Of a DNA stretch of 64,000 nt, positions 34,503-46,870 are shown one piece after another. Each line of letters opens with the position of its first letter. The stretch's first letter is position 1. Where the stretch lies: positions 25,231,001 to 25,295,000 of the forward strand of contig NC_092589.1 in NCBI RefSeq assembly GCF_047663525.1, read 5' to 3'. A program made the translations under genes and the position numbers. The stretch is from Anas platyrhynchos. Lineage: Eukaryota; Chordata; Aves; Anseriformes; Anatidae. A model generated the notes under the pieces. It searched no databases. It was not told where the DNA came from and was given only the letters and a program-made list of their open reading frames with translations.

Positions 34503-37500
34503 GTGAGCGGGGAACGCCCCACGCCGAGACCCAGACCCAGGAGGGCCCCGGGGGGGGGTGTTGGTGGGTCTCGGGTGAGGCCCCAGCTGGCGGCGGGGGC
34601 GGCCCGGTGGCTCCGGAGCTCTCGCTGTGGTGTTCTTCGGATGTGAAGCCGCGTCCCTGTGAATTTGTCTCGCTGAAAAGTAAAAGGAAGCGTTTATTAG
34701 GTCATGTGTTGTATTATTACCTGCGGTGTTGCTTCAGGGGGGTGTTTCCTAAAGATCATTTGCTCTATGAATTAACTTCTTGCTCTGTGACCGCTCTCGG
34801 GTTTTAGTAGTTCTTCTCAGATGTGTAGTTTGAGCAGACTTCAGTCTCACAAACGTTTTGGCCAAAAAACCGTGCAAAAGGTGAAGTGGGAGTCATAAGC
34901 CTGAGAAAATATCAGCAAAAGGGACTTAGTTTCGTTCATCAAAAGTAGGGTGCACAGAGGAACCTCCAGAAGTAGTGTGTGTGCCTTTAACTAGCATAAA
35001 TGCCCCTTCATGTGCAATCGTCACCTGTCTACTGATAATAAGTTCTGTGTTGTACCTTTTTATGCTCTGCAGTATAATTAAGTGAAGAGTTTGCAAAGGA
35101 TGTCAGTGCAGCCAGGCGTTGCTTTCCCCCTTGCGAAAAAGATAGCGTAGGCCCTAGAGTTACAATATGAGGACTCTCCTTCCAACTTGCAGGGCAGCTA
35201 GCTTGAGAAACTTTCACATACAGTTGCACTCTTCAAGAAACTGAAGGAAGAGTAAGACCTGTGGGAGATGTGTCTGTGTTCTTTTTGGGGCCAATTAAGC
35301 TTGGTAATGAGTGGTCTTGCCTTTTGTGGGAACAAGATAATTAATCCAGGCTTGCTCAGTTGAGAAATGTAGTTACATAGATGTTGTGGCTAGAAGACCA
35401 TTTCTTAAGCAAGAAGGACAAACTTGTAAAGAGATCCATTGCAGAGCAGAAATATCAAAATGTATTTTGTAGTCAAGGTGGTTGATGATACAGCGGGTCA
35501 CTGTATGACAAAGATCTCTTTATAGCATCAGTCATCCTAATTCTGAATGTTCTTAAAAGCACAAATTGCTTTCCTTCTAGATACTGTGCTGATGCTAGCT
35601 GACACTAGAAACAGTAGATAAGAAAACTCCTTGGCCAATCCTGCATTCAGTAGGAAGCATTTAATGCTCAGTCAAATCCTGAGAGTGTTGATGTTTATCA
35701 TGGTGGTTAGGAGAACTTGTGTAATTTGAGAGTCCAGAAGGGCTATGGGTAGACTGAATCTCAGGGCAGGTTACTACAGTAGGAATTATTTTTAGTGACA
35801 AGCTGAGTCCTTGCTTTCTGACTTCCTCACATGTAGCCTTGTTGAGTCTTGAAAGCAGTTTAATTTCAAAGAACTCTCTTCAGTGCTATGGTTTTAATTA
35901 CTCTAAAAATGTTATACTTGTATCTTCCCTTTTCCACTTTTAAAAGTGTTAAAATGCTTCAAGCCTGTCTATAGGCTTTAATGTTGCTATTGAATTAACT
36001 GTAGTCACTGGAAATATAGCATTTATACGATACTTTACTACTTTGCTTATACAGTACCTAATGGTGAGTTTACCCCACTCAATAGATCCTTTTCAAGTCT
36101 TCACATAGAACTATTGTCCTAAGTGTTTCTTGTCTATAAACACAACTTCTATTTCACTTTTTCTAAAGTGTGATACGTGGCGAGTGGGTGTCTTGTAAGG
36201 AAATGGCAGGAGCCATTCCAATACCTGTTACTGAGGCCCCTGCAACTGCCACTGCTATACTTACGGAGGTTTTTAACATGCCCCACATAAAGCTCACTGA
36301 CATTACTGTAATACCGATTTAATGCGTTAGGCAAGGAAATGTGGTGATCCAACTTCTAAACCACCGTGGCTGTAAGGTTTGTGGACAGCGGAACTGAGGA
36401 CCACCAAGAGGTAGTGAAACTGTGAAGCAGTATGTAACTTCAATAACAGGCAGTCTGAATTTCCCTCAGGTATGTTGTGATGGTAATAGATGTGAATTAA
36501 TAGATGTTAATAGCTATAGGTGTTAACTTCTTAAATGTTTGTCATTTCAGGTGCGGGTTGTTCTCAAATACCGACACTGTGATGGGAACCTCTGTATCAA
36601 AGTAACGGATGACGTAGCTGTAAGTAAAGAACACGGTCCCCTTTAGAAGGCGTACTGTACCTCTCGAGGACTGGCACTTTGCTGTCAGTCAGTTTATGAA
36701 CCATTGTTCATAAACACACTTTCTTGCTCACACTTTCTTAATTTCTCACACTTTCACAGTTTGCTCACACTTTCTTAGTTTCTGTCTGTGACATGCTGAC
36801 CTGTGTTCAACTCTGCATAATCCAGTGGAAGTTTGAACATTTCAGTGTTTTTTAGAGGTCTTGTTAGGATTCTATGAAAACAAGGAAACAAGCATTACAA
36901 AAATCTTAGACCCTCTCTCCATTTGAAAGTTCTTCATGGAACTATGTTGTTAGCTTCCACTGAAGTGCATAAGGATCGTCTTCAAACAGCTGTTTGCTAG
37001 TTAGAGTTTGGTCCTTTCAACTTGCTCAGAGTGGTAATAACTTGAAACTGTAGGGCTATCTGCTTCTTTGTGAGTAGGAGATGCTGGACTGGTATCAGAC
37101 TAAACTGCAAAATTCGCTTGCACTTCAGAAATCCCATCTTCTGAAATAACGCTATGGTGCCAGAACCATTTGTTACGCATTCAGCAGAGCTTGTGCTACT
37201 ATACACAGAATTTTTGCAGCATATATAACACAGAATTTTGCAGCATGCTTTCAGTGGTTGCTGTAGAAGGCAATGGAGCAGCTGCATTGCTCTTGTTCTA
37301 AATAGTGCTTAGAAATATTTGAAGTTAGGATATGAGATGGTAGACAGCAGGTAGAAATGGATTTGCATGTGCACACCAGCACACCATATGTTCCTGGTGC
37401 TGGTGATGTTAAAGCCAAGTTGTTCTGCAGTCTGAGTAACCATCAGCAAGTAGTATGCCCTTCTCTTGGGTTCAGATTTGGAAAAATCACGTTTATCCTT

Positions 37501-38696
37501 TCTGGGAAAAAGTCTGGTATTGGTATTTCAGACATCTGGGAAAGACGCAAAACTTCAGTAACGCTGTTTCTTGATAGGATAATAGGGCTGACAGTGGGTG
37601 AGGTGATGAAAATGGTGCACTGATAACAGGGGAGTGAAGGGCAGGTCAGTTGAAATCTTCCATAGTGGAAGATTGGAGATAGTTGACTTGTGAACTTCAG
37701 CTGTTTTCAGTTACAGACCTTCTTACGTGCTGCCTGTTGTGAGAGGCTGTTACACTGTCTGAATTGTTCCTTTGCTTTTTATATAAAGGGAGAGGGTTTC
37801 TTTGCAGCTAACTGCAAAACTAAGGAAAAATCAAACTTTTTTTTTTCTCTTCTTTGGCTCTGAATTAAAATGGCTTATTGCTGGCAAAAGGTGCTGTGTT
37901 GAGAGCACTGAAGGATGGACCATTGGTTTTATTATTAAATAGGCCTGAACAGTCATGCTTATGGTGTACAAGCATAAGAAATTACCATGCAAAAAAACCC
38001 CTAAGCGGCCTTTTTTTGATCAGTCACTGATACTACTCCTGTTCCTTTTGCATTTACAGGCTTGTCATGTGAAATAATTCCTCTTTATCAGATATTTTCA
38101 CTATTTAGAACTATCTCAAACAGATTTTGCTTGGGGTAGGGGATCCTCTTCAGTAGCAAATACTGAACTAATGTTATGCTACTGGAGGTGTGTATTCACT
38201 TTCAGAATAGAGAGTTAATTCTGTTATCTAAGCATAGTAGATTTTAAGCCTAAACAAGGGTGTCCTTAAAGACAGTTTTAAAGTGCAAGTTGTAGCACCT
38301 TTTTTAAGAGAGAAGACACTTGCTCAAAATGATGAGCTTCACTACTTTTAAAATTGAAAGCAAGAGCCTCTGAGAAAATGCAGTGTGTATGCATCTGTGT
38401 TTAAAATTTAAAAGAGGGCAGGCATGTAGTGGTGCTGCCTTGTGGTAACCAAATGCCACAAATGAGCATGTAAATACTTACCTTTTTCTGTGTGTTCAGG
38501 CACAAATTTGTTGCAACTATGAGCAGGATAAAAGTGGTGCAAGTGAAATCTAATATTAAGCAACTTTCTCTTACAGTGTCTGCTGTATAGAACAGACCAA
38601 GCACAAGACGTAAAGAAGATCGAGAAATTCCACAGCCAGCTAATGCGACTCATGGTGTCTAAGGAATCCCGCAGTGCTGCCATGGAAACAGACTGA
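34431..38696 (+). CDS. SRP9: Signal recognition particle 9 kDa protein (whole gene, 3 coding exons)
   Basis: Joined exons 34431-34502, 36551-36619 and 38577-38696 give 86 codons plus TGA, the same length as mammalian SRP9. SRP9 pairs with SRP14 and binds the Alu domain of SRP RNA in the cytosol, which delays elongation while the ribosome is delivered to the ER. The protein starts [10 protein letters not shown] and has the small alpha-beta-beta-beta-alpha fold. Basic residues Lys24, Arg26, Lys30, Arg32 and Lys41, known from the family as RNA-contacting, are all kept, and the C-terminal helix reads [14 protein letters not shown]. Introns are 2048 and 1957 bp with GT..AG ends, and all exon junctions are in phase 0. 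The next gene on the same strand is EPHX1. The gene looks intact. Confidence 0.97.
34503..36550 (+). other. SRP9 intron 1
   Basis: 2048 bp, GTGAGC donor and TTTCAG acceptor. The first 150 bases are still CpG-rich; the rest is AT-rich. A short open plus-strand frame ending at a stop near 36322 was examined and not accepted as coding. No repeat family was recognised. Confidence 0.85.
36551..36619 (+). CDS. SRP9: SRP9 coding exon 2
   Basis: Twenty-three codons (residues 25-47), VRVVLKYRH to KVTDDVA, bounded by TTTCAG and the donor GTAAGT. It holds the central beta strands with Arg26, Lys30, Arg32 and Lys41 of the RNA-binding face. Confidence 0.97.
36620..38576 (+). other. SRP9 intron 2
   Basis: 1957 bp, GTAAGT donor and a pyrimidine-rich TCTCTTACAG acceptor. 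It contains small local duplications: a 21-base phrase GCTCACACTTTCTTA.. at 36726 and again at 36763, and an ACACAGAATTTTGCAGCAT phrase twice near 37203-37245. Nothing gene-like was seen. Confidence 0.85.
38577..38696 (+). CDS. SRP9: SRP9 coding exon 3
   Basis: Thirty-nine codons plus TGA (residues 48-86), [14 protein letters not shown] to AAMETD. It encodes the last strand and the C-terminal helix that packs against SRP14 in the known complex. The acidic METD end parallels the METE end of the mammalian protein. Confidence 0.97.
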   Translation, partial: CLLYRTDQAQDVKKIEKFHSQLMRLMVSKESRSAAMETD

Positions 38697-39690
38697 ATTG
38701 CTGAAAAGAAAATGAATGCTCCAGTCATATTTCACTGGAAGAAAATCTCTCTGAATTGAATGAATAGTGGGACAGGAGATGCTTCTATGTACTGAAGTGG
38801 ACAAGCTGACAAGTTTGAAGTATTTTCTTCCCCAGATTCCACTTCGGAAAACTATGAAAATAAATGCTTTCAATCGAAAGCTTATATTTATTTTTGGGAA
38901 TTGAACAAGAAACTATTCTAACACACTAAGTATGTTAAGAAGACAGATCTTTACAAATGTACTGTACAAAATTGCCTGATTTTGATGGCCCACACATGTA
39001 CTTCCGCAAAGTTATGATAAAATTTCATATAGATTTCATTGTGTTCAAATGTTATGCTGGTGTATTCTTACAGTGAGGTTTATTAACCAGATACTGTAGC
39101 ATGATGACTGGATCTAATAAATATTTACGTAAATGATATATTTGGGGGGGAGGGTAGAAGAATGGGCGTTTTCTGAATTGAAATGTTAAAATTGCCAATG
39201 TATACTAACACGGTCACTAGCAGATCTTAGATCTTTGTATTGATCTTGGTCATATGTTGTGTAACATTATCAGTGATGCAGTCTGTAGAACTGTTATTGG
39301 CTAAATAATTAAACTTCTATATTTAAAACCTTAAAGTAACACATAGATTTTTGCAGTTACCTAGCAATACTCAAGCAGATAGTTTTTCTTGTTATGCAAA
39401 TACTGATATTAAATATCAGAAGGATTTTTTTCCAGTACTTGAACTTTTTTATACTAGCAGGGGGAACCTTTTCCATCCTTGCCTTAGGCGAAATATATCA
39501 GCAAGACAAATTCTAGAAACTGTTGCCTATTATGTTAATAGGAAAATGCAACCAAACACTCTCCAGAGTCGTCATTTTAGCAGCTTGCTAACTGCATTTT
39601 CAAATGTTACGTGTAGCAGATGGATGTCAGCCAACTGAAAAAAGGGATGAAAAACAGCTTAATAAATACTTAAATACTACTGACAAAAAT
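38697..39690 (+). terminator. SRP9: SRP9 3' untranslated region with alternative poly(A) signals
   Basis: AATAAA hexamers occur at 38859-38864 (about 163 bases after the stop), 39116-39121 and 39661-39666. The first would give a short 3' UTR and the second one of about 0.45 kb. Further hexamers lie downstream at 41051-41056. Which are used cannot be told from sequence. Confidence 0.65.
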
Positions 39691-42349
39691 AGATGAATGC
39701 TCATGTGGCTTAGACTTGTTTCCCATTGTTGCCTCTGGTAGGGTGATGGAAACTTTAGCTGTCTTTTGCAAAGGCTTTTTGCTTGACAACCCAGTAGCTG
39801 AAATTGATACTTGCTTTGACTAGGCTTTGCATACCTAAAACCAGATGTTTTTTTAATGTAATTATGCTATTAAGCCATGAAATCAAAACAGAGCTGTACA
39901 AAGATTTCTGTGCTGGCATTTAAATATAATACAACAGCCCTCTTAAATAACTACCTGTTCTCACTTACATGAAAATAATTGAGCTACTCAGAAGCGATGG
40001 AATTCCCATATTTTCCAAGGACTCAAACCAAAACTGAGGCCTTGAATATTGCATGAGAACACCACCCATTCAGCTGATCATACAGTGCTGCATACTGTTG
40101 AAAAATTGAGTGCTGAATTGCTGGTGGTTACTCCAAATTCTAATACGTAGGCATGAACTATATATAATGTTTTTTCTTTTGAATTGTTTTTTGAAATACA
40201 GATAAATCCAGAGAGAATGCTAAGCTTTGTTCATAATTAAACAGTGATGCTGAGGATTTTAATTGGTATTCCAAATTATTGTCTTAATATATGCAATTAA
40301 ATATTGCAATTAAATGTTAAGTATTTAAACAGTTGTAACTTAATAACCTAAAGCACTGTTCTACAGTATGTATGGTTGCTGTACGGAAGTCACACATTAA
40401 GCTTTAAGCTGTTGACAGGTATAAAGGCTGCAGCTGTATCAGTGTAATTTTTGGCCATCTCTTACAAGTTGGTTTGTCATGTAGATGTCTGCTGTAAGCT
40501 AAGGTACAGAAAGGCTTGAGTGGTGTTTGCTTGTGCTTGTAGGATAAAACAGAGAGAGAGAACTGCAGGCAGACTTGGTGCACCAAGGGGCTGAGAGGCT
40601 TAAACAGGTTTTAGAGGGGACCACTGCTGACTAGTTATGGGGGGATTACAGTAGCAGTTTTTAAGGAAAAAATGCAAGGAAATGGATTTCTAGTTTTCTA
40701 AATTTAGAAATTATTTCTGTAAAACCATAAGGAAATATTAATGCTACTTTCTTAAGGATGTGGGTTACTTGGCTTGTTCTCCAAATATGTGCAGAAAAAA
40801 TGCAGATGGTAATATGCAATTATAATGAACAAGAATATTGATAAAGCTATTACTTAAAAACAAAAAAAAGCTTTTTGTAGGTCCTTTAGAAAAAGGCACA
40901 TGCCTCTTGACTTTATCCTGGACTTTTCAATTACTTCAGTACTGTGTAGGATAGCAGAAATGCTGTGAACTCAAAGCTTTTTTTTCTCGCTTTTGCTATT
41001 ACTGAGAGTACGGTATGCATGTGTGCATTGTACTGTAGTCACTGTTTCCTAATAAAACTTTATCAATGGGTTAGCCCATCGTATTGCCAACTACTTGAAG
41101 GTGTCCATTGATGTGTGATGAAAAATCAGCTTAACGTCTGCTGCTGCCCCCAAAGAGTGAGTGATTCTATCTACATTTGAAGCACTGAATTTGGCAGCCC
41201 AGCATTATCACCAAATGCTTCTGTTTCCCAGCGGGCAGTTTACACCAATTACGGGAGTGGATAGGTAACTTGTGCAGTAATATGTAACCTTTGCAGCAGA
41301 AGTGGAATGATTTATAAAAAAAGTTGGTTTCTCTTCCTCTCTTGTTTTGTTGCTGCATTTTAGTCATCTTCAGCAACTGTTTCATTCTGTGAGCACAGTT
41401 TGATAAACAATACGGGTCTTTAGGAGGTTTAATTCTCAGCTTCTGAATATATAGCTTGTTCTATAAGCATATCCTGGATTACAGGAAGATCCTTAAATTA
41501 TCTGTAGAAGTGACAATTGGTCACAAAAGTTTGGGTTTAGAGATGCTTATGCTTTGCTTTTCACCAAAGTCCTGAGCTAGCACTTTGAAGAGCATCAGAT
41601 TTGTTCTGGAAAATTAGGTGCTTTTGTGCTTGAGCCTGTGAAAATGGGAAATGGAACTGAAGTCAAACAAGTGCTTCTAAGAATGCTGTAACTTGTCAAA
41701 ATAATTATATTTTACCTCTCTAAGTTCCTTCCTGCAGTGTAAAAAAGTGGGTAATATTACTGAATATTACTGTATATATTACTGTTTTGCTGTAATAAAT
41801 GTGAAGGAACCTTGGTTTCTGCCTGACATGCTCAGAAAGACTTTGATGATTACTTATTACAATAGTTTGATTTTATAAGGGAATACATAATCTAGAAAGC
41901 ATGTTAGCCCTCTCGCTATAGGCAGAACAAATCTCACTTCACTCCTATTAAGTGAGGATGATATCGCAGTATTGTCCTCCAATGTATCTGTGCTTTTTTC
42001 CTTTCTTAGGGAACGATATAACACAGAAATAGTCATCTTTTAAATGATGCTTGATATCTAAAGTAGAACAAAGAATATATAGCAAATAGCTGACGTGTGG
42101 CTTTTATTTTCTATGTACATTATTCTCATCTAGAGACCAGATTCTGCAACAGTCCTACTTCTTCAAGAGACTCTGAGCTCTTGAAGTGGGGGCCCTTAGG
42201 AAGTGGGATCATAGTTGAAGACAGCGTTATTCTTTGTACAATGCCCTGTGCTAGGGTACCTTTAAATGACTGAAACAAAGTTGTTTTGGTCAAGCATATC
42301 TAAGGAGCCTTCTTGTAAAGATCCTTTAAGACTGGTACCACTAACAACT

Positions 42350-42394
42350 TTTCTTTCCTTTCCTTTCCTTTTTTTTTTTTTTTTTTTTTTTTTT
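42350..42394. repeat. (TTTCC)n plus T26 tract
   Basis: Three or four TTTCC units run into 26 consecutive T (42369-42394). Low-complexity pyrimidine DNA. Confidence 0.85.
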
Positions 42395-43618
42395 AAGAAA
42401 TGTATAGTCTGTGAAGAACCACATCTACACTTTGCTTACGTTAATAGTGATTTGATTCCCAAGACATGGAGGTGTCTATTCTGAAAACTTGATACCGCTT
42501 TAAAGGTAGACGCTGCATTACTCAAGGTACTGCAACTGTTTGTTTATAAAGATGTTTATCTTTTACACAGGCCTTGAAAGCACAAAGACTGGTATTTAAA
42601 TACAGGCAAGAGTTGAATTGTCTTTGTTGCTGGAGATGACGTAAAAACATACCTTTCATCTGTTGCTACTTTTACAGTTAGTAGACTCCTCACACTGACT
42701 TCCAGATAAAGCTCCCTAGCTTTATATGGGGCTGCATTTTCTCTTTTGAATTACCATGCATGGAAGTCAGATGGGCTTTTTAGTCTGTAGAAGTGTTTTT
42801 GAGATGAGAACGATACTATGGTGTTTTAGGAGCAGAATAGTTACTCAGCAGAATACAAAACACAGTTTCACATTAGCCCCTGCAAGTGTGTTGTAACACT
42901 AAAGGCTGTCAGGAGAATGTGGGCTTGAACTGGACCATGTAAAACTAAAGTCTTGAGGACTGACCCAATAAAAACACGGTCACAACGTGACAGCAGAGTT
43001 AATTGCCTTCATGTTAGTGCAGGCGCTCTGTTGATCATGGTTGAACTGGTGAATATACGTGTTTATTTCTTATGATGTGCCTAAGTTAGTTACTGGTGTC
43101 TGTTCTTGGAGTCCCATAACTGAGAATATAATTATTTTTGGTCATTCTTCAAAACATCTTTGGTAATTAGTGGCATGCCTGAGTGCTCATATTTGAAAAA
43201 ATGGCCAGGCTTCTAGCAAAAGCCTTATGCTCAACCCACTAGTACCCCCCATGAAGACAATTCCTAGTTTTTGGACATTTTGATATTATAAAACAAAGAG
43301 TACACTGTTTCTCTACTACTGTAATGATGGCTTTTATGAAATAATGTTTTCTATTTAAATCAAGACCACTGTTACGGATATTTTTATTTGTTTTTGTAGC
43401 AAATTTTGATTGTGTGCTCACATCCGTCTGTCCCCTTTTTGTGGTGATTTAGTCATTCTGTTAGAAGCTAAACCGTTAATCATACTGAGAGGTCAGGGAG
43501 AGGTTTTTTATTTGTTTTGTTTCCTTTGAAGTTGTATTAGCACATTGGGTTCATTTTTTGTCTAGAAGTGATATCTTCATAAAAGGACTATAGATATATT
43601 TTAAGCAGGTTGCTGATG

Positions 43619-43637
43619 CATATATATATATATATAT
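43619..43637. repeat. (TA)n dinucleotide repeat
   Basis: About nine alternating TA/AT units following TGCA. Confidence 0.85.
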
Positions 43638-46379
43638 CCATCTACAATATAGTTATTGTGTGGCTAAAAGATTAAAGGCTTGTCTCAGGGCACTGACAAA
43701 TGAACACTGGCAAATTCTGACCATGTCTTAAAGCTGTTAACTCCCAAGGACATCTGTTCCTTTAGGGAGTCAGCAGCTGAACTAATGCTTCAGACTGGTG
43801 AATGTGAAAGTCAATGTCTTTAAATTGCCATAAAAGATACCTTTTAAATTTGGAGTCAAGGGGGAAGCTGACCTTTCAGTTAGTGTCTGATTGTTGGAAG
43901 TTTGCTTTGTTTTGTAACAAATTTTCTATGGCACTGCTACCCGGTAGTTGAGGGCAGTAGCCAAAGAAATAAGAAAGATTCACCAGGGCTTACACCCATG
44001 GAAAAAATCTGTGTGTTGCTCATGCAGGACCACTTAACATGACAGTTTTTAAATATGGTTATTAACCAACCATGCTTTCAACATGTTTCAAACAACTGTT
44101 TTTCAAATAGCTTCCGAACCACTGCAGCAATATTCCATGTTCATCTAATAAATGTGCAAAGACTGGGATTCCGTACCTGGCTAGGTGATAATAACAGCTG
44201 GCTGCTGATTCCTGGCACCTCCATCACACTGGCTCCAGTGGTTCAGCCTTAGCTGAACCATTTCAGTTTACCAATGCTTCAGAATATTTAATGGCCTGGA
44301 GACCTGTTGGGTTTGGCATTGTCCCTGATTTGTGTGCTGAGATGGCTTCACAGAAGGTTAGATGAGTGCTTGAGGTGGTAAAAGACAGGATGTGGGAGCT
44401 CCTTGAAGGGCTGAGAACAAAGGGAGTGAAAAGCCATCAGTTAGTATGGCTTAGAGAGCCTAAATAACTTGCATTTTGTGATTTCCTTAATTTGTTTGTA
44501 AAAACCTTATGTCTGTCCCATTAAATGCTCTATGATGTACGTGCTGTGCAATATTTACCTAAAAACCTGGCTATGACTGAATTTATTTCAGTATTCTTCT
44601 TGTTCATCTGGATGGTACTCAACAGCGTAGAACCAAAGATTGTAGATGATTTTCTCTCTCTAAAGGCTACAGCTCCCTGGTGGCCTCTCAAACAGAGTAA
44701 CCAGAACTGAACACACAGTTAGGAGTATTTCACAGTTTCATAAAACTGCTGTAATTCTTGTAATGGTGGGCGGTGTTAAGAGGGCTCAGCATGTTGAAAG
44801 GCGTGTATGACTGCAACAGCAACTGGCCAACATGCAATAGCTCCAAACCGGTAAATTCTTAAGGCGCTTGCAGAACATATTCAGACGGCCACTCATAGAA
44901 ACACTTGCAAACACTGCAACACCTACTGGATATGATTTCAGTGATGGTGAAAGTGGGCCATTTTGATTTCATAATCAGAGAAACGTGTTTTCCTTCTTCA
45001 TTCTTTTGACTTCTGTATTAAGCTTCCTTATTTTCTGACTCTTCATTCCTTTCTTCTTTTCCATTTATTTTAAACTTATTTCTCTTTAGATCTTTAAGAC
45101 ATATTCATCTGATTTTCTCTTTGTAGTTGACCATGGTGACTTCTCTTTGTAAGAGGAATGTTACACGTTTGCATCTTTACTTCCTTCTGCTTGTGGATTT
45201 CATAGCAGATTTTTTTCTCTCTCAGTAGAGGGAGATTCTGCATTGTCACACTTGTGAAGACTACATGTGTAGGTGTCAGACATTAATAATAAACTGTATG
45301 ACCAAGCTCCTTATTCAGTAAAAGAAAATATTTTTCTGGGTATTAAATAGAGCACTTAGGCTCTAGCAAATGAGAAATTTCTTCAGCTCAAACCCTGTTC
45401 TGGCATATCTACCTAGATTATAGCAATTAATTTACTTTTCTGTAATGCAAATTGCATACTACTTTACATTATTTCATTTGGCAGATGACTGTCTCCCAGT
45501 CTGCAACTCATGGTGTTTAGATATTAGCAATTATCTGTAGGAAATTCTCTTTAATGTCTTTTAAAACATAGTTCTGTATATTGTAAGATAAAAGCTGTTC
45601 TATAACCACATGCACAGTTTCCAGTTTCTCTGTGTTTATATCATCTTTAGTCAAAGCTCTTTGCAGTTTCACTCCCACTACTGGTCCTGTAAGCTTCTAC
45701 CATGGCCATACCTTTCCCCTAATTTTTGTTTGCTGTTACCAAACAGCAGCTCTTTAAAGGTGGTTATAATGCTCCTCTGCCTCAGCTCTAGAGTCTAAAG
45801 CAAAAATAATTTTAAGGAATGCTGGACCGGGGAGTTTGGTTTTAGTGATATATGTATGCATCTCCATTTTCCTTTGATAGTCTGTGGAAGTTGTACTGAT
45901 TTCACAGAAAGCGGCCCAAACAGTTCCAGTTAAGAGGAAAGCAGGTGAAGAGCTGACCTGGTGTAAGCTTCCTCTGCCCTCTGTGTGACTGAGGGAACTT
46001 GCTCGTTTCTGTTTACCACTGCTACGGCCACAGGGTCTGAGAGTCCTGCTCATGATCCAGAAGCACGGTGTGCTTAGTGCAGAAAAACTAATATTTAAAG
46101 AATTTGCACTTGGCATCTCATGAGAAGCAGCATGGAGCTGTTGGTGAGGATAGATGCCCTGGAAAGGGCAGAACTCGAGGCTAGCATGCTTGGTGTGCAT
46201 GAAGAAAACGATCAAGACAAGCCTTAACATTCAGAAGAGACCAGCCACGGGCTGCTTTCAATTCCAAAAGTAACCCGCTTTAACAGCAATTACTATCGCT
46301 GTTCGTGGCGAAAGAGCAGAAAAGCGCCACTAAATGCTCTTTGGGACAAGGGACGACTCCTAGCAGACCGGGATGGTTG

Positions 46380-46870
46380 GGCAGAAGGGGCTGAAAGCCG
46401 TGAGGGAGCGATGCAGCCCCGTCAGGGCTCACAGGGCTGTTCCTCCTCCAGCCCCGCTGCGGCCGGGGAGGGCCCCGGCGCTGCCCGCCCCCGCGGCAGG
46501 GCTCCAGCTCCCGGCCCCGGCCGCCTCGCTCCGGGGGGAGCCTCAGGGCGAGCCCGGTGCCAGCTCCGGCCGCGGCAGGTAACGGGGCCGGGGGGCGGGC
46601 GGGCAGCGGCCCCGGGCTGAGGAGAGGCGCTGAGGCGGCTGAGGGAGCGGCTGGGGCTGAGGGAGCGGCCTCCCGCGGTGCCCCGAGCCCGGCCGGGAGC
46701 CTGAGGCGATGTTCGGGCGCCCTGCCCCGGGGCTGGGTCGCTGCCCCCCTTAAACACCGGCGGGTGCCCTTCTGCCCGCTGGTGGGACCGGCCGCGGTCA
46801 TTACTGGAGGGTAAAGAACGGCAGCGGGCTGGGGGCAGGTCTCGGGGCTGGATCCGGGAAGGGGAAGTCC
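46380..46870 (+). promoter_or_regulatory. CpG island, candidate promoter and non-coding first exon of EPHX1
   Basis: A second abrupt GC- and CpG-rich island. It lies upstream of EPHX1 coding exon 1, which itself needs an upstream exon because its splice acceptor is only five bases before the ATG. A good donor (GGCAG then GTAACG) sits at 46578/46579 inside the island. I infer that a 5' untranslated exon ends there and splices about 10.6 kb to 57169. Alternative untranslated first exons are known for mammalian EPHX1. The open frames of 70-170 codons on both strands are GC artefacts. A divergent minus-strand transcript is also possible. Confidence 0.5.

Larger units (their letters stand above)
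33900..34640 (+). promoter_or_regulatory. CpG island and promoter of SRP9
   Basis: Base composition changes abruptly from AT-rich to strongly GC- and CpG-rich here and returns to AT-rich after exon 1. This is typical of a housekeeping promoter without a TATA box. It contains an AP-1-like TGAGTCA at 34291-34297, an inverted CCAAT box (ATTGG, 34309-34313), a direct CCAAT box (34332-34336), a YY1-like GCCATCTTG (34378-34386) and the SRP9 start codon at 34431. Long open frames on both strands in this stretch are side-effects of high GC. The transcription start is inferred to lie near the YY1-like site and is not proven. Confidence 0.85.
39691..46380. other. Intergenic sequence between SRP9 and EPHX1
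   Basis: About 6.7 kb of AT-rich DNA. It contains a TTTCC/poly(T) tract at 42350-42394, a TA dinucleotide run at 43619-43637 and scattered AATAAA hexamers. There is a 158-codon ATG-initiated frame on the minus strand at 45754-46230 without a recognisable family. No CR1 or LTR piece was recognised. Confidence 0.6.

Noticed and set aside
33883..34807. Long open frames (up to 217 codons) on both strands around SRP9 exon 1
   Set aside because: They come from the lack of AT-rich stop codons in the CpG island, use non-ATG starts in part, and only the frame through 34431-34502 continues correctly into spliced SRP9 exons.
36166..36324. Plus-strand frame in SRP9 intron 1 reading [14 protein letters not shown] and similar
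   Set aside because: Only about 55 codons between stops, with no splice-consistent ends and no family recognised.
46280..46814. Proline/alanine-rich frames of 70-173 codons in the second CpG island
   Set aside because: Overlapping frames on both strands with low-complexity composition are expected from GC-rich DNA; no family motif.
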